A stretch of DNA of 64,000 nucleotides from Parasponia andersonii (lineage: Eukaryota > Streptophyta > Magnoliopsida > Rosales > Cannabaceae), in assembly GCA_002914805.1 (NCBI GenBank), contig JXTB01000322.1:247500-311499 (forward strand). Direction: 5' to 3'. Under the pieces are notes generated by a model. It saw nothing but the letters and a program-made list of their open reading frames with translations, was not told where the DNA came from and did not search any database. The position numbers and the translations under genes are program-made. Of the stretch, positions 48,008 to 60,535 are shown piece by piece. Every line of letters begins with the position of its first letter. Position 1 is the stretch's first letter.

Positions 48008-48316
48008 TTTTGTGATAAAAAAGGGGATTGGAGAATTTATGTCAAGAAACTCCGAACCCTGTCAATAGGAACATTCGCTAAGAGTCCTTCAGCCTTGCTC
48101 CATAAGGAGATGGAGCACGTCACCTTAGTCTCATCTAGTGTCCAGTTGGTTAGGTGACTAATATTTGTAATGTCATATAGTGAACAATGCAAGCATTCTA
48201 CTCACAGATTCTGAGCAGAGTTAAGCCATGACAAACCTTTAACCTCCCTAGATTTGAATTTGTGACTTTTGTCTGGCCGCATTCCCCATAATCATCTAAG
48301 CTACTACACTCGGTAG
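48008..48316 (-). mobile_element. Probable SINE on the minus strand
   Basis: Flanking 17-mers TAGTCATTCTCTTACTT (47991-48007) and TAGTTATTTTCTTACTT (48317-48333) agree at 15 of 17 positions, a likely old target duplication. On the minus strand the block starts near a CTACCGAGTGTAGTAG-like head, carries a B-box-like GTCACAAATTCAAATC and ends toward a poly-A (T-run on +). The length of 309 bp is long for a SINE. Confidence 0.5.
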
Positions 48317-48333
48317 TAGTTATTTTCTTACTT

Positions 48334-50136
48334 AAAACCAACCTCTAGTAGGAATTATTGTTCATCTGGAAAATTTAAATGAATAGAATGAGTTTGCACC
48401 CAATAAGTAAATCTTATGCATGGAATGAATGTCATGTCACATGAATAGTACACTTTTAGAATTATAGCTATGTATTTTTTTTTTTTAAACATATTGTTCA
48501 TAAATATTTTCATTTCATAAACTTTTCATATTTAAGTTCAACATAGTGTAATGCCAAATCTATCAGAAGTGATGGACCATAAAAATAGTGTCATGACAAG
48601 TATATATAACCCTATAGCTATTCGGATCCTATATATCTATCATACTATAATGACTAGCATCGTAATTTAAACTTTCGTTATTAACATAACGACTGTGGGT
48701 AAATCAGTCAATTGCCCACACTCCTTTAAAGAATTTAACATACACTTAAAGAAAACGTTTTTCTTAAAACATAGTTTTGGATACATAGTATTTTTTAAAA
48801 AATTATGATTTTTTAAAAAATTAATTTTATTGAAAATCATAATTTTTTTTCCGTTCAATTATGTATGCACATATTTATAACATATTTACATACTTAATGC
48901 AACTATTATTACAGAACATATAACAACATATTAGTATAATCACAATTACATCACAAATAGCACATAATTTTTCATATAAACACATAGGATAAGATTTACT
49001 TATCTTAGGTCCTTACGAAATTTTATTTGTGCTTGTAGTGAAATTCCACACACCCAACCTTGTTGTAACCACATATCTTTTTGTCCTATTGAAATAATAT
49101 TTGATAAATAATGTATTATATAGTAAAACACAATGCAATAAGGGCAGCATACTAAACATCAGCTTGAACTTTTTTGGTGAATCTGTTCAATGGTCTTAAA
49201 ATTTTGGCAGTGAATTCGAATTATTTTATTCCAGTTTAGAGAGACCTAATGCTTGGGATAGAAATTCAAGTGTAGACATGTACATCAGGACACTTACGAA
49301 TACTCGGACAAAATAACGTTTAACTTACATACATTAAATAAAACCACAAAAAAAAATTGCATAAAGTAACAAATTTTAGGTGGTTCATTATTAGTAGTTT
49401 TCGTATTATTCCCTAAATTTGGAACATTAATACGAATTATTACATCCCCATTGAGATATCTGCATACATATATTTTTTAAAAAAGGACAACTCATTTTTA
49501 TCTTAAACATCGACTAGCATAGACCTTCTCAGGAGATCACATAACCACAAAGTACTCTACAAACCCAAAAAATTACAAGGCAACTCACAAGCTATGACTA
49601 CTTTAGGATACATTCATACATACAAAATCATGAGTTTAAATGTTATGCAAACGTAAGCATAACATAAGTCTGATCATCTACAATTTCATTTTTTCATGAC
49701 TCTAATAAATTCCTTTCTTTTTCTTTTTTCCCCTGTTTAGTTATTTTCTTGGGCCTGACTTGTACCCTGATGTTTGTCAATCTACCAACGAAATAAATAG
49801 TATAACAAAAAATACAGTAAAATTAAAGAAATCATAGCAAAGCCGAGAGAAGGCGGAAAAGTGCTTTACTTGTAGAAATATCATACACACAATTTATTTG
49901 TACATCGGGTATTTTCCTCAAGGCATATCGAGTTTTTTCCTCAAGGCTCACCAACTTGATGCAATATGAATCTCCAGCGAAGAACAAATGGCAACAGAAA
50001 CCAAAGATGTCCACTAATTACACTCAGTAGAAACCGCACAAATTTACACAAAAATAAAAGTAACATCGTAACATAAGTTCTATGATCATATAACATCCAT
50101 TCACCACAAAGAACCGAGAAAAACAAAATGAAGAAC
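48334..50136. other. Intergenic and 3' flank of the IST1-like gene
   Basis: AT-rich sequence. No gene seen. The part nearest 50136 is probably 3' untranslated sequence of the IST1-like gene. Confidence 0.4.
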
Positions 50137-52866
50137 TCAGCGCTCATCCGAGGAACGAGAATTATCGGTAGAAGACTGGGCATGGGATCCAAGATTTGAA
50201 CTATGTGACCTAAACAAGTTTGGATAAGAGAAGTAGGAGTCGTCATCCATTGAAGGCAATCTCTGAGGTTGGTGACGAGCAGGGTCTGATCTTGGAACAG
50301 GAAGAGCAGCATCAAAATCCGCTTTAAGAGAGTCAACTGGAGGAAAATTTGATGAATCTGATCGATGCGCACTTTCATGAACTTGATGGATTTCTGGCAA
50401 ACTCGCAATGCCATCAGTATCATCAATAGAGTTATGGCAATCAAAATGAGGCTTCTCTGTTGTATCTGAATGGTTTGGACTGCCCGTATGAAACGGGTTC
50501 TCACTGCTATGTTCAGGGACTTGGTCATTGTTTTTCTTGGTTAGCTCATTAATTCTAACTTGAGCAAGACTAGCAGCTGAGCGAGCCGCTGCTGCTGCAC
50601 GTTCAGCAGTTTCTGCAGCAGCTTGAGCAGCGGCCAGTACATCCTGCAGATCCACATTGGCAGCACTTTTCGTCCTTGAAGGAGGGGGTGGTGTATTGTT
50701 ACTTTGTCTCACAGAAAATGATGCAGATGATAGCGATGGGGGAGAGATGAATGGCAAAAACTGCTTCTCTTCCACACCACCAACCGAAGCATGAGGTTTT
50801 TCTTCTTTGTTAGACGTCAAAGTTTCATCCATCACTTTCACGGGCTCAAAATGCGGCTCATCAGATGACTTTCCAAAAGATGCAGAATGTTTCAATGGGT
50901 CATGATCAATTTTGGGGTGTGGTGGAGGTGGGATAATTGCTGGCGCTGATGCAGTGTTTTCACCTGGCCGCAATAATACCTTAGGCACTTCAGGAAACTC
51001 TAATGAGTCCAAGTCGATATCAGAATCAGGCTCTTCTTGATGGCCTTGATTAGAAGCAATCTTTGATACCTCATCATGTTTTTCTTTGGGAAGGGGCACT
51101 TTAGACCCACAAACAAACTCTGGGCCATTCTGACAAAGAGAGACAAAGCTGGAAATGCAAACAAGAAGGAAAAGAAAAACGGAAAAATCAAGTGCATAAA
51201 GGGAAATATTATATTTACCAATAAATCTTCGTGTGACTTGAAAAACTCAGTTCCAGATGCAGCAGGATCCCAATCTACTTCGTGCTCTTCAGCAATTTCT
51301 TTCAGAAGCTTCAGTTTTTTATCCGGTGAAGGAGCACGAACAGAAAGCAGTTCTATTAACTGCAGGTACAGTCAAAAGCATCACAAAGAGAACATAGCAC
51401 AGAGAAAAGGAGCAATTATCCTCAGAATTAAGTAAAAATTGAAGATGCATCAAACCTGGCGATTAACACCACAATCTGGCACGAGCTCAGTTGCAGCTGA
51501 TACAAATTCCTTCCCATATTTGGAAGCAAATAATATATGAACTTGCAGCAACTCTGGTAAGTCTGAACATCTGGGTGCAGCAAAACACACACTAGCGATG
51601 GCTTCTTTCAAGTCTAGAGGACATTCCCTGTAGATAACCGAGGATTAGTACACCGATACAAGTGTAATTTTGACGACATGTATTACAGTGAAACCCAACA
51701 ATAGCCAAAATGAGACTACTATTTACTCTCAATCTCATCAGGCACAATACTTCCAGTACAATGACTTGTTGAGTCAAAGTCAAATGGAAAAATACTTCTG
51801 AAAATTGATCCTAGCTGTGCCTTCACTTAAGCGTACCGATTTTGAAAAACTAGATCAAGCAAGTAAAGAAGTTGTGGAGTCTCCTCATAGTAACATACAC
51901 TACAAAAGGCTTGCGGCTAGTGACTAAGATCTGCTACTTTCTGAAGAAAATACTGGCACAAAAGGAGTATTTAGTTCTGACTTCAGTATCCGTTACAATT
52001 TGGAGAATGAGGACTGTAAGCATAATACACTTCCACCATTTTTGTTTTAAGTAAATAAATTCTCGTGTTTCCCAAGGAAAAAAAATTGAACTCAAACCAG
52101 GTGGTGTGGGACCCGTTTCACCAAGAGAGATGTTTTCATTCTCAATTACAGAGAATAAATACTCCACAGAACAAGCACCATATCTACCATGATACAGGAC
52201 ATCAACAAATCTTCTTAAACAGTTTCTTGGTTGAATCTAAATTATTTAAAGCTTCAGTATAATAGATTGTTGGTTTCTGATTTTCCATAACCTAATCAAT
52301 GTCTCACAAGCTTCAGAATCTCCCTGTTCAACATCCTCTTTTCTAATGTAAACTAATGAGTTCCTACATGACCAGAAGCAGATGAAGTACATGCGGAATG
52401 TTGAACCAAAGACCTTAATGGCGTGCTAACCCCTAAGACATTAACTCAAGATGTATGTGTAAACAACAGCGAGTGAGTCTTAAATTAACTAAAATAAAAA
52501 AGAAGCTCCACTGAAATACTTTAAAGCTTTGACTCCGTCACCCTTGTTAACACATTTCTCTTAAATTAAGTGTGAGAGTGTGTGTGTGTGTGTGTGTGTG
52601 CGTGTGTGAGAGAGAGAGAGAGAGAGAGGCTTAAATTAACTCAAGATGTATATTTAAGCAACAGCAGGTGAGTCTTAAATTAACTAAAATAAAAAAGAAG
52701 CTCCACTGAAATATTTTAAAGCTTTCACCCCGTCACCCTTGCTAACACATTTCTCTTAAATTAAGAGTCAGGAATAAAAAAGAAGCTCCACTGAAATACT
52801 TTAAAGCTTTCACTCCCTCACCCTTGTTAACATATTTCTCTTAAATTAAGTGTGTATGTGTGTGCG

Positions 52867-52902
<36 letters not shown>

Positions 52903-54240
52903 TACATGTGCTTGAGTCTTGATTCTTCTTCTACAAAGACAACCTTGTTATAATTAGGTGGTTGTGGATGTACTAGTCTGTTATTATGAATAGAAGTAGC
53001 ACACCATGCCAAATCTACCTCAGACGTCACATATATTTAAGCATCTTTAGTTGAAGGGAAAGTGAGAAAAAAGAAAAAAAAAAAATTGCTTATGGAACAG
53101 ATAAAATCAATCATCAATCAGAAGTTGCTGTATTGAAGCATGAACACCAAACATAAAACAATACAAGATACCAAGATCCATTAAGGGGGCGACCAACCTT
53201 TGTGATTCGATAATGGGAAGCCTGACCGTAATAAGCTCGCAGAAGAGCTCAAGAATCTCCTGAGCTGCCATCATATTCTCTTCTCTAATAATATGCTCTA
53301 CCTATAATAAAAAAATCCAAATAAGACCAGCCATTTGAATGCATTCTACAGAGACAGAAAGATCTCATCAAAAGATAATATTTAGTGGGAAAAAAAAAAC
53401 GATTATACCCGAATCCGAGCAGTAGCTTCTTGACCAGTCTCAAGAAGCTTGGCAATGTCTCGGCGCATCTGCTTTATTTGAATCTCCCTCCTGTTCCTCA
53501 GCAACTTTATACGTGGAATCGTCAATTTCAGCAGCGTTTTGCTGTAAACATGAAAAAACAAATTTACATCAGATAGCAAAAACTTGTCCACAATAAAATT
53601 AAATCTTCGGGATAAAAAACCAAAACATTATAGCAATGCTTCTATATGCAAGTATGTAGCATACATTACAAGAAACAAAATCTCTGTTTGGTTGCTTAGA
53701 AAGTATATGACACAGAATAAGACATCATCAAATAGCATAAACTAGTCGACAATAATAGAGCACCCCCTTATGGAATCTTAGGACAAATTGGAGCAATGGT
53801 TCTCTATGCAACAAATATTTCAAGAACCAAAACCATTGTTTGATTCCTATGAAAGTATATGAAAACATCATCAAATAGCAACAACTTGTACATATAAACA
53901 ACAAATAAAACAAATCTCCTATGAAATAATTGGGGGAAAAAAAAAGTAACAATGCTTCTACATGCAACATATATTTGAAAAAGCAAAAATATCTGTTTGG
54001 TTACTAAGAAAACATATGACAACGAACATTTTTTTGTTAACAAAATTTGGATCCAAGTTTCCGATAGCATAAATCTCACTGACCCAGAAATTAAAATTGA
54101 CTTAATAATTAAACTGAAAACAATAACTATACCAACAAAACAATAGCTCAAAAAATTAATAGTATAAAAAAAAGAGATGCGAGTAGGTACCATTTTGCAG
54201 CTTTGAAGCCCTTGTTGAAGAAAGAATCGAGTACGGACAT
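50137..54240 (-). CDS. IST1-like ESCRT-III/Vps4 regulator, 6 exons
   Basis: Exons in transcript order are 54191-54240, 53409-53541, 53198-53301, 51456-51627, 51219-51359 and 50137-51129. The junctions are GT-AG, the phases agree, and the product is 530 aa. It starts MSVLDSFFNKGFKAAKC. Residues about 10-180 are the IST1 domain (LTIPRIKLLRNRR, QEATARIRVEH, CPLDLKEAI, DCGVNRQ). IST1 proteins bind ESCRT-III partners and the AAA ATPase Vps4 and tune membrane scission at multivesicular endosomes. The tail from about 201 is low-complexity, with an acidic DIDLDSLEFPEVP stretch, Pro-rich runs and an Ala-rich helix (about 360-395). This matches the Arabidopsis At1g34220 type in layout. Intron 3 (51628-53197) is long and repeat-filled. 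Frames on the other strand are shadows. Confidence 0.93.
52491..52850. repeat. Three copies of an 80-bp repeat in IST1-like intron 3
   Basis: Copies at 52491-52570, 52686-52765 and about 52773-52850 run from AATAAAAAAGAAGCTCCACT to TTCTCTTAAATTAAG with few changes. About 60 bp before the first two copies is also shared (AACTCAAGATGTAT ... GTGAGTCTTAAATTAACT). Copies one and three each lead into a TG microsatellite. Confidence 0.9.
52571..52627. repeat. (TG)n(AG)n microsatellite
   Basis: A TG run followed by an AG run directly after the first 80-bp copy, in the intron of the IST1-like gene. Confidence 0.9.
52851..52902. repeat. (TG)n(CG)n(AG)n microsatellite
   Basis: A TG run, then an alternating CG run at about 52864-52881, then an AG run. 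The CG run is unusual in plant introns and can favour left-handed DNA. Confidence 0.9.
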
Positions 54241-54338
54241 GGTTGAGGAAGATCCAAAACCAAAATCAAAACCAAAACACTACGTTTCTGGCAAAATTCG
54301 AAGATTTCGACAACTCTGTGCGCCAAAGAATATTTTCG

Positions 54339-54373
<35 letters not shown>

Positions 54374-56437
54374 GCAGATATAAGGAAGAAACAGAAGAAA
54401 AATGATATTATAGGGACCTATTTGTATTGTGTCTGTGTGTATATATGTGTATGAGCTGAGTTACCTGCTCCACTGTGTTTACACACAGAAACAGATGTGA
54501 GAGAAAAGGATGTTTCGGTTTTGGGGTATGGAAAATACGCGTCGTTTACCAGAGCCGTTTGCTTACCATGGAAGGATTCTCACAGTTGGGCTCAATGTGT
54601 GCAAGTAGGGTTTTGGGGAGTGATTTGGACAATTATACCTAAGTTTCCAAGATAATACCAAATATACGCTATTCCCAAAATATTTAGTTTTCTTCAGTGA
54701 CATTTTTCTAAATAGTTTAGTTACAAGAAACTGAAATGATTTCTAATAATTAAATTAATTTCTCAGTTTCTAATAATTAAATTAGTTTTCAATTTATGGT
54801 TTCTACCAACTAAATGAGTTTCAAGTAACATTTTATTTTAGTTTTCAATATCCTTTGTTTTTTGTTTTTTTTTTTTTTTGAGAAAACTTGGTTTTTGGTA
54901 ATTAAATTGATTTCATTGAAATCTGATTATTAGTTATAATAAACTAAATTGATTTTACAGTTTCCAATAACTAAATCGGTTTCTCAGTTCCGATGACCAA
55001 AATATTTAGAAAAATACTACTAAGTATAATAAAAAAATAATTATTTTAGGAATGTTGTATTTTTTTTATTTTTTAAAAGTAATTTTGATTGTACTTTTTT
55101 CTTTAATATTTTATATGTATCATACAAGACATAATATTTCTTTCTTTTATATATATATGTATATATATATATATATATAAAATCGAGGTGGGATACCTTT
55201 GCACGTATAGTTACCTCGTATCGGATCGTGCCTTCAAAGTTATAGTCATTCTTATTCGATTTACCCGAATAATTGGGTATTATCCGCTCTGCTAGAGGCA
55301 AGTGTCCGAGGGTAAATAGGTTGACCGGTAAATTTATCATCCCTAAATTTTCTACAAAGGGTGGAATTTGTACAATTTGTTAATCTAAAGAAGTATTTGC
55401 GTTAGTTTTGCCAATCCAATGGTAAACCTATGATAACAAGTTGCTAGATTACTATGATTTCTGTTCTTGCTTTATTTTTTCTGGGCTTATAGTAAAATGA
55501 GGGCTGATTTTAATTAGAATGTAATGTTGTAGAAAAATTACTAATATGTCAATATCACTTGATATACCAAGTGTAAAATTATATAACCTTGGCCATTTAG
55601 CTGGGAGGAGAGGGGACAAAGTCTAAAAGGGGACACCCACTCTAAGTTTATAATTCTTTTTTACTTACTTCACTTCTCATACCCTTATTTAGCCAAATAG
55701 ACAGACATTGAAGAGTAAAAGCTTGCATTGGTTGGTGCTTATCAATTTAGTTGGAAGCAATAATAGGCAATTATGTGCACCATTTTTTCTTCCCATTAGG
55801 TAAGATATAGGACTCATTAACAAATCTCCTTTTAATTATGGGATGAATTGGGGAAATAAATTGAATCTTATTTGAGATTGCGTATAATGCACGAGTGAAT
55901 TAAGATACATTATTGGAGTCATTGAATTGCATCAAAATGACATGAATTATCGTTGAAATGACATGAGATAGGAGACGCGAAAGATCCTTAATCCCTTAGA
56001 GGGGCAAAATGGTCTTTGTGTTTTAAAAAAGTGGTAGAAGATAAAAAAAGGGATGTTAAATTTAAATAACCAGGCCCAAAAGAAGTGGTTTCCGTTTAAA
56101 TTTTTCCTCAGGGAAACCTACCTGCCACAGCTCGGCCCGCCTCTTTTTTGGGCTTTCAAGCAAATACAGATGGGCTTCCAAGTGTTGTCGTCATTTGAGT
56201 TGCATAACTGTGTTCTTCTTGTTCATACGCGCTGCAACCTTCCTCTCTAGTTTGCTGAGTTGTTGGCTTCTTCCCTTCTCTTCTCTCTCCCACCGACGAA
56301 AGCTCTTCTCTCTAACCTCCCGAGGCTAATATAGGTACGCAACCCCAATCTCTTCCTTCCGACACCCTTTACTTTATTTTATTTTAATTTCCTTCCTATT
56401 TTTCTACTTGCTTTGTCTTGTTCATACTCCTCTCAAA
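54241..56437. other. Intergenic between divergent IST1-like and mTERF genes
   Basis: Promoters of both genes must lie here. A foldback-like stretch at about 54650-55060 has ATTTTTCTAAATA near both ends (inverted) and many TTTCTAATAACTAAATT-type words between, so it may be an old MITE. There is an (AT)n run at about 55149-55180. The leader of the mTERF gene is pyrimidine-rich (56220-56310) and has a possible splice donor near 56334 (ATAGGTACGC), so its 5' untranslated region may contain an intron. Confidence 0.4.
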
Positions 56438-57967
56438 ATGATGAGCTCATTCCTCAATGGAAGAAGACACTTCACCAGAATCCTCTCTACAAACCCAAAA
56501 TTTCCGCCAAAACTTTCAGCAATTTCATCACCATCGCTCGAATCCAACCAGAACCCACGTGCACTACTTCCCCACATCCAAAACCCTTCAAGGGTTTTGC
56601 AGGCCTATGTATTCTCAACTCAGTTTCCAGAGTACGAGATGCCCTCGGTCACCTGGGGTGTTGTCCACGGCCGCAAAGAGAAGCTTGTCTCTAGGGTCAT
56701 CATATGTGATTACTTGAAGAGCTTAGGAATAGTTACTGATGAGTTGGAGAGCTTGGAGTTGCCCTCTACTGTTGAGGTCATGAGAGAGCGAGTTGAGTTC
56801 CTTCAGAGGCTAGGATTGTCTATTGATGACATTAATGAGTACCCTTTAATGCTTGGATGTAGTGTGCGAAAGAATCTGATACCTGTGTTGGGTTACATGG
56901 AGAAGATTGGAATTCAGAAGTCGAAACTAGGTGAATTTGTTAAGAACTACCCTCAAGTGTTACATGCTAGTGTTGTTGTTGAGCTTGTTCCTGTTGTTAA
57001 GTTTCTTCGCGGGCTTGATGTCGAGAAGGAAGATATTGGATATGTTTTGCTTAAGTATCCCGAGATTCTTGGGTTTAAGCTTGAGGGGACAATGAGTACC
57101 TCGGTTGCTTATCTAGTAAGTATTGGTGTTAATCCTAGAGATATTGGTCCAATGGTCACCCAGTATCCTTACTTTTTAGGGATGAGAGTTGGTACCGTGA
57201 TCAAACCGCTTGTTGATTACTTGGTTTCTTTGGGTTTGCCTAAGAAAATTTTGGCTAGGATGTTGGAGAAGCGGGCATATATACTTGGTTATGATCCTGA
57301 AGAGACTGTTAAACCCAATGTAGAATGTTTAAAGAGTTTTGGGATTAGAAGAGAAGCGCTTGCATCTGTTATTGCTCAGTACCCACAAATTATTGGGCTG
57401 CCTTTGAAAGCTAAGTTGTCTTCACAACAGTATTTCTTTAATTTGAAGCTCAAGATTGATCCTGAAGGTTTTGCTCAAGTGATGGAGAAGATGCCACAGA
57501 TTGTTAGCCTTAATCAAAATGTCATAATAAAACCAGTTGAGTTTCTCCTTGGACGGGGGATACCTTCGCCGGATGTAGCCAAGATGGTTGTGAAATGTCC
57601 ACAGTTGCTTGCATTGCGAGCTGACCGCATGAAAAACAGCTATTACTTTTTCAAGACCGAGATGGGGAGACCGTTACAAGAGCTTGTGGAATTCCCTGAA
57701 TACTTCACTTACAGCTTGGAGTCCAGGATTAAACCTAGGTTCCACAGGTTACAGAGCCAGGGTATTAGGACATCACTGAATTGGTTCCTCAATTGCAGTG
57801 ACCAAAGATTTGAAGAGAGGTTACGAGGGGATTATATTGAAACAGAGAGATTAGGGCCATCATTTTGTATGGGTGGGAAATTAGAGCTGCCTGGTAGTGA
57901 AATTGTGTCAGATGAGGAAGAAGAGAGTGACAATGAAGTACTCTACAGACGAACCGTTTCTCTTTAA
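56438..57967 (+). CDS. mTERF-family organelle nucleic-acid-binding protein
   Basis: An intronless 509-aa frame. I start it at the ATG at 56438; the frame continues upstream to a non-ATG codon only. Residues 1 to about 60 are basic and Ser-rich, an organelle targeting peptide. From about 95 to 420 there are repeated mTERF motifs, each with a Pro-containing helix turn (EYPLMLGCSVRKNL, NYPQVLHASV, KYPEILGFKL, QYPYFLGMRV, QYPQIIGLPL, CPQLLALR), which stack into a nucleic-acid-binding solenoid. The C terminus is acidic (DEEEESDNE) before LYRRTVSL. It lies in the clade of Arabidopsis BSM/RUG2 (mTERF4), and from memory is closest to At2g44020. Plant mTERFs act in plastid or mitochondrial RNA processing; which organelle is not decided here. 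Confidence 0.93.
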   Translation: MMSSFLNGRRHFTRILSTNPKFPPKLSAISSPSLESNQNPRALLPHIQNPSRVLQAYVFSTQFPEYEMPSVTWGVVHGRKEKLVSRVIICDYLKSLGIVTDELESLELPSTVEVMRERVEFLQRLGLSIDDINEYPLMLGCSVRKNLIPVLGYMEKIGIQKSKLGEFVKNYPQVLHASVVVELVPVVKFLRGLDVEKEDIGYVLLKYPEILGFKLEGTMSTSVAYLVSIGVNPRDIGPMVTQYPYFLGMRVGTVIKPLVDYLVSLGLPKKILARMLEKRAYILGYDPEETVKPNVECLKSFGIRREALASVIAQYPQIIGLPLKAKLSSQQYFFNLKLKIDPEGFAQVMEKMPQIVSLNQNVIIKPVEFLLGRGIPSPDVAKMVVKCPQLLALRADRMKNSYYFFKTEMGRPLQELVEFPEYFTYSLESRIKPRFHRLQSQGIRTSLNWFLNCSDQRFEERLRGDYIETERLGPSFCMGGKLELPGSEIVSDEEEESDNEVLYRRTVSL

Positions 57968-58423
57968 CGATTTTTTTGGTAAAACTAGATGTTCAAAGTC
58001 GATTTTTAATCAAGTTCCCTGCTATCGAATATCTTGTTTCTTTACATTTTTCTTCTTGTTGTTGTCATTTTTGTGCTCAAATTTCTTGTTTAGTTTATTC
58101 TTATGCGGATTAATTAGTAGTAATATTACTGAATACTGTGACACACAATCCTAATTATCGATGTTGATGTAAATATTGTATAGTTGGCGGACCTAAAGTA
58201 CTGAAACATTTCTGTTGTCAAATCGTTCTTCAAATACATTTTACTTAATTTTTCCTTGCCAATCATCTGGAGTTACATTCTGATTAGTTACTACATAAAA
58301 GGTAATGAAGGGATGCAGGTAGACGAGAAATATAATAATGGACTGAAAAATACCGAAGGTACCAATGGTATGACATCAGAATCTTATAGTATATGATTTT
58401 GGACGCACAATTGTATTTTCTGA

Positions 58424-58454
<31 letters not shown>

Positions 58455-59685
58455 TGGGTACTTTCATATCTGCAAACATGTAGGCTTGTGTCTAATGTAT
58501 TAAGCTTAAGCTTAGGCACGAGGCTGCAGGAGTGGAGCATTAACAGTTGGTGATATATAAAACACCTTTTTTCGCGTGAAGGCTCTGGAAGTCTTTGTAT
58601 TCACAAATTGCTTTCCACGATTTGGACTGCAGACTGGTCCCATTGTCCTTCCAAGTCGTCAAAGAGAGCGCCAGAACGGTTCCCTCTGACTTTGCTTGAT
58701 CGTCACTGTTCTATCATATAATTCTTCTATGTTACCGACATTAGAGTAGCATACACGTGAGAATTTTCATATGTATTGTTTGATTTGTAATTCAAAAATG
58801 CACACTAGCAGTAGGTATATTATTACTCGATAATTCTGGAGTTCTCATGTGTAACATGTATAAGCACAAAAGAGAGATGACTGTAGATGGTTTTTTCGTC
58901 GTCGTCGTCGTCGTCCTTTTTTTTTTTTAAAATTTCTTTTTTAAACAGAAGGATGAGTGGAGGAAGCACATAGCTAAAGAAAGATGATACTCGGTTGTTC
59001 AAAACCAGCTTTTGAGGGATCTAGCTAGTAGTTGTTGGATCTGTTGAATCTTATTAATAGACCAAATTGGAGTGGTCTAGTTGAAGAAATCCGAAGTGCC
59101 TCATCTCACCAAGTTTACATGATAATCCTTTTACCCTCTTCCTAGCTCTCTCTCAAATACAACCTTATGCCCACGAGAATAAATTTCTCACGCTGCCCAT
59201 AAAGATTATTTAGAGAACTATGTGCTAATGCCCAATTTCAACTAGGACTCTAAAATTTAACTCACGGCTGATCATCTACAATACCGACTAAACAAAAACA
59301 AGAGAGTCCTAAATTGAATAAAAGTGCTAATCCATTTAAGTCCCCTATATTGTCGTATATTCAACTAGCAAGACCCTAGATATTTTCAAACTCTCCAATC
59401 CGGTTTCCACTTAGCGTTAGATTCCTAAGTTGCTAGGAGTCTTGAAAGGATAGCCATGTTCAACAGCATTTAAATCAATATGTAAATGGAAAAGATTGAT
59501 CGTTACGTATGTAGATGGGACTATGGGAAACAATGTCTTATTGGGGTCAACAACTCAACTTACAAAATGTCTCTTCTTAATGAGCCAGATCAAGGCTTTT
59601 CCTTGTAGTCATAGACATGGCTTAAAAAAAATCGGATGTAATGCTTTTAGACAAGGGGAGTGCTCATAGCTTAAATATTGGTAAT
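57968..59685. other. Intergenic DNA, no firm gene
   Basis: A (GA)n microsatellite lies at about 58427-58454 and a (TCG)n run at about 58896-58914. Between 58540 and 58740 base composition is more balanced and several short minus-strand frames are open, but none is recognisable. Confidence 0.35.
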
Positions 59686-59838
59686 TCAGAAATAGGCTTC
59701 CAAAGTGGGGACGGTGGCGGTATTTCTACTAATCCCATTGCCACCAGATGTTGTGAGAGATGCAAGTGCAGCAAGCACATCTTGGAACCGGTCTAAGTGA
59801 TCTGATCCTTCAATCTCAAGGCTCAAGTTTAAGGCCAT
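59686..59838 (-). CDS. Short coding-like fragment, unidentified
   Basis: A 50-aa frame from ATG 59838 to TGA 59686 begins MALNLSLEIEGSDHLDRFQD and ends with VPTLEAYF. Its composition (acidic, helical, ordinary codons) and GC content differ from the AT-rich flanks, which suggests a real exon or a scrap of a gene. No splice acceptor is obvious just upstream on the minus strand, and I do not recognise the family. It could be the last exon of a gene, a pseudogene piece, or chance. Confidence 0.3.
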   Translation of the reverse strand: MALNLSLEIEGSDHLDRFQDVLAALASLTTSGGNGISRNTATVPTLEAYF

Positions 59839-60535
59839 TAACGCAAGATTATTTTGTAAAAAAAATGGCCATTTTTTAAGACCAATTTAATAAATAACCA
59901 TTTTATAATTTTATTTTGAGAAATAGTCATTTCTTAGTTGATTTATTTTTTTATAAAGTAAATCAATTTTTGAAAAAATATATCATTTTTAAAAAATAAA
60001 TCAATATATTTTGATATATTAAATATAAAAAAATTATTTTTTAAATAATTTTTAAAATTCAGTCATTTTTTAAAATTATTTGAAAAACGGCTATTTTAGA
60101 AAGTATGATCCAAAATTGAACCGTGAATGCAATCCCTTAGGCTTCACATTAAGCTAAGATCACACCCAAATTATTAATTTACCTCTTATGATCTCATAGA
60201 TTTAAAGCTTATAATATTATTCTTCGGCCTAAAATACATAAATAATATATAATAATTTCAATAGCCTAAAAAAAATCTTTAACTTGGACTCAATAAATAA
60301 ATGGATTTTTCTAAAATTCATAGATCTATTATTTATTCCAGAAGAAATTGTTATACATCTTACTTTCTTTCCCAAATTACGACAATATTTTGTTTTTGTT
60401 TCATTCTATATGTTTCCTGAAAACTTTTAATTGTCTTTAATTTTTCATTTAACTTTGAGTCTTTTAGTACGTAGTAAATTTTCCCTCTGCCACCCCAAAA
60501 AAGGTCATTAATATAATATAATCTGGTTAAAATAC
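59839..60535. other. AT-rich intergenic DNA
   Basis: No gene seen. At 59850-60115 words such as GCCATTTTTTAAG and their complements recur in both orientations, possibly a decayed foldback element. Confidence 0.35.

Noticed and set aside
49941-50528. 195-aa minus-strand frame
   Set aside because: It overlaps the last IST1-like exon in another frame and has the skewed Leu/Ile/Phe composition of a shadow.
56408-56437. Upstream extension of the mTERF frame
   Set aside because: It begins at a TTG. The first ATG at 56438 gives a sensible targeting peptide and a family-like length.
58540-58740. Possible minus-strand exon downstream of the mTERF gene
   Set aside because: Short open stretches in more than one frame, with a stop inside the best one and no family resemblance.
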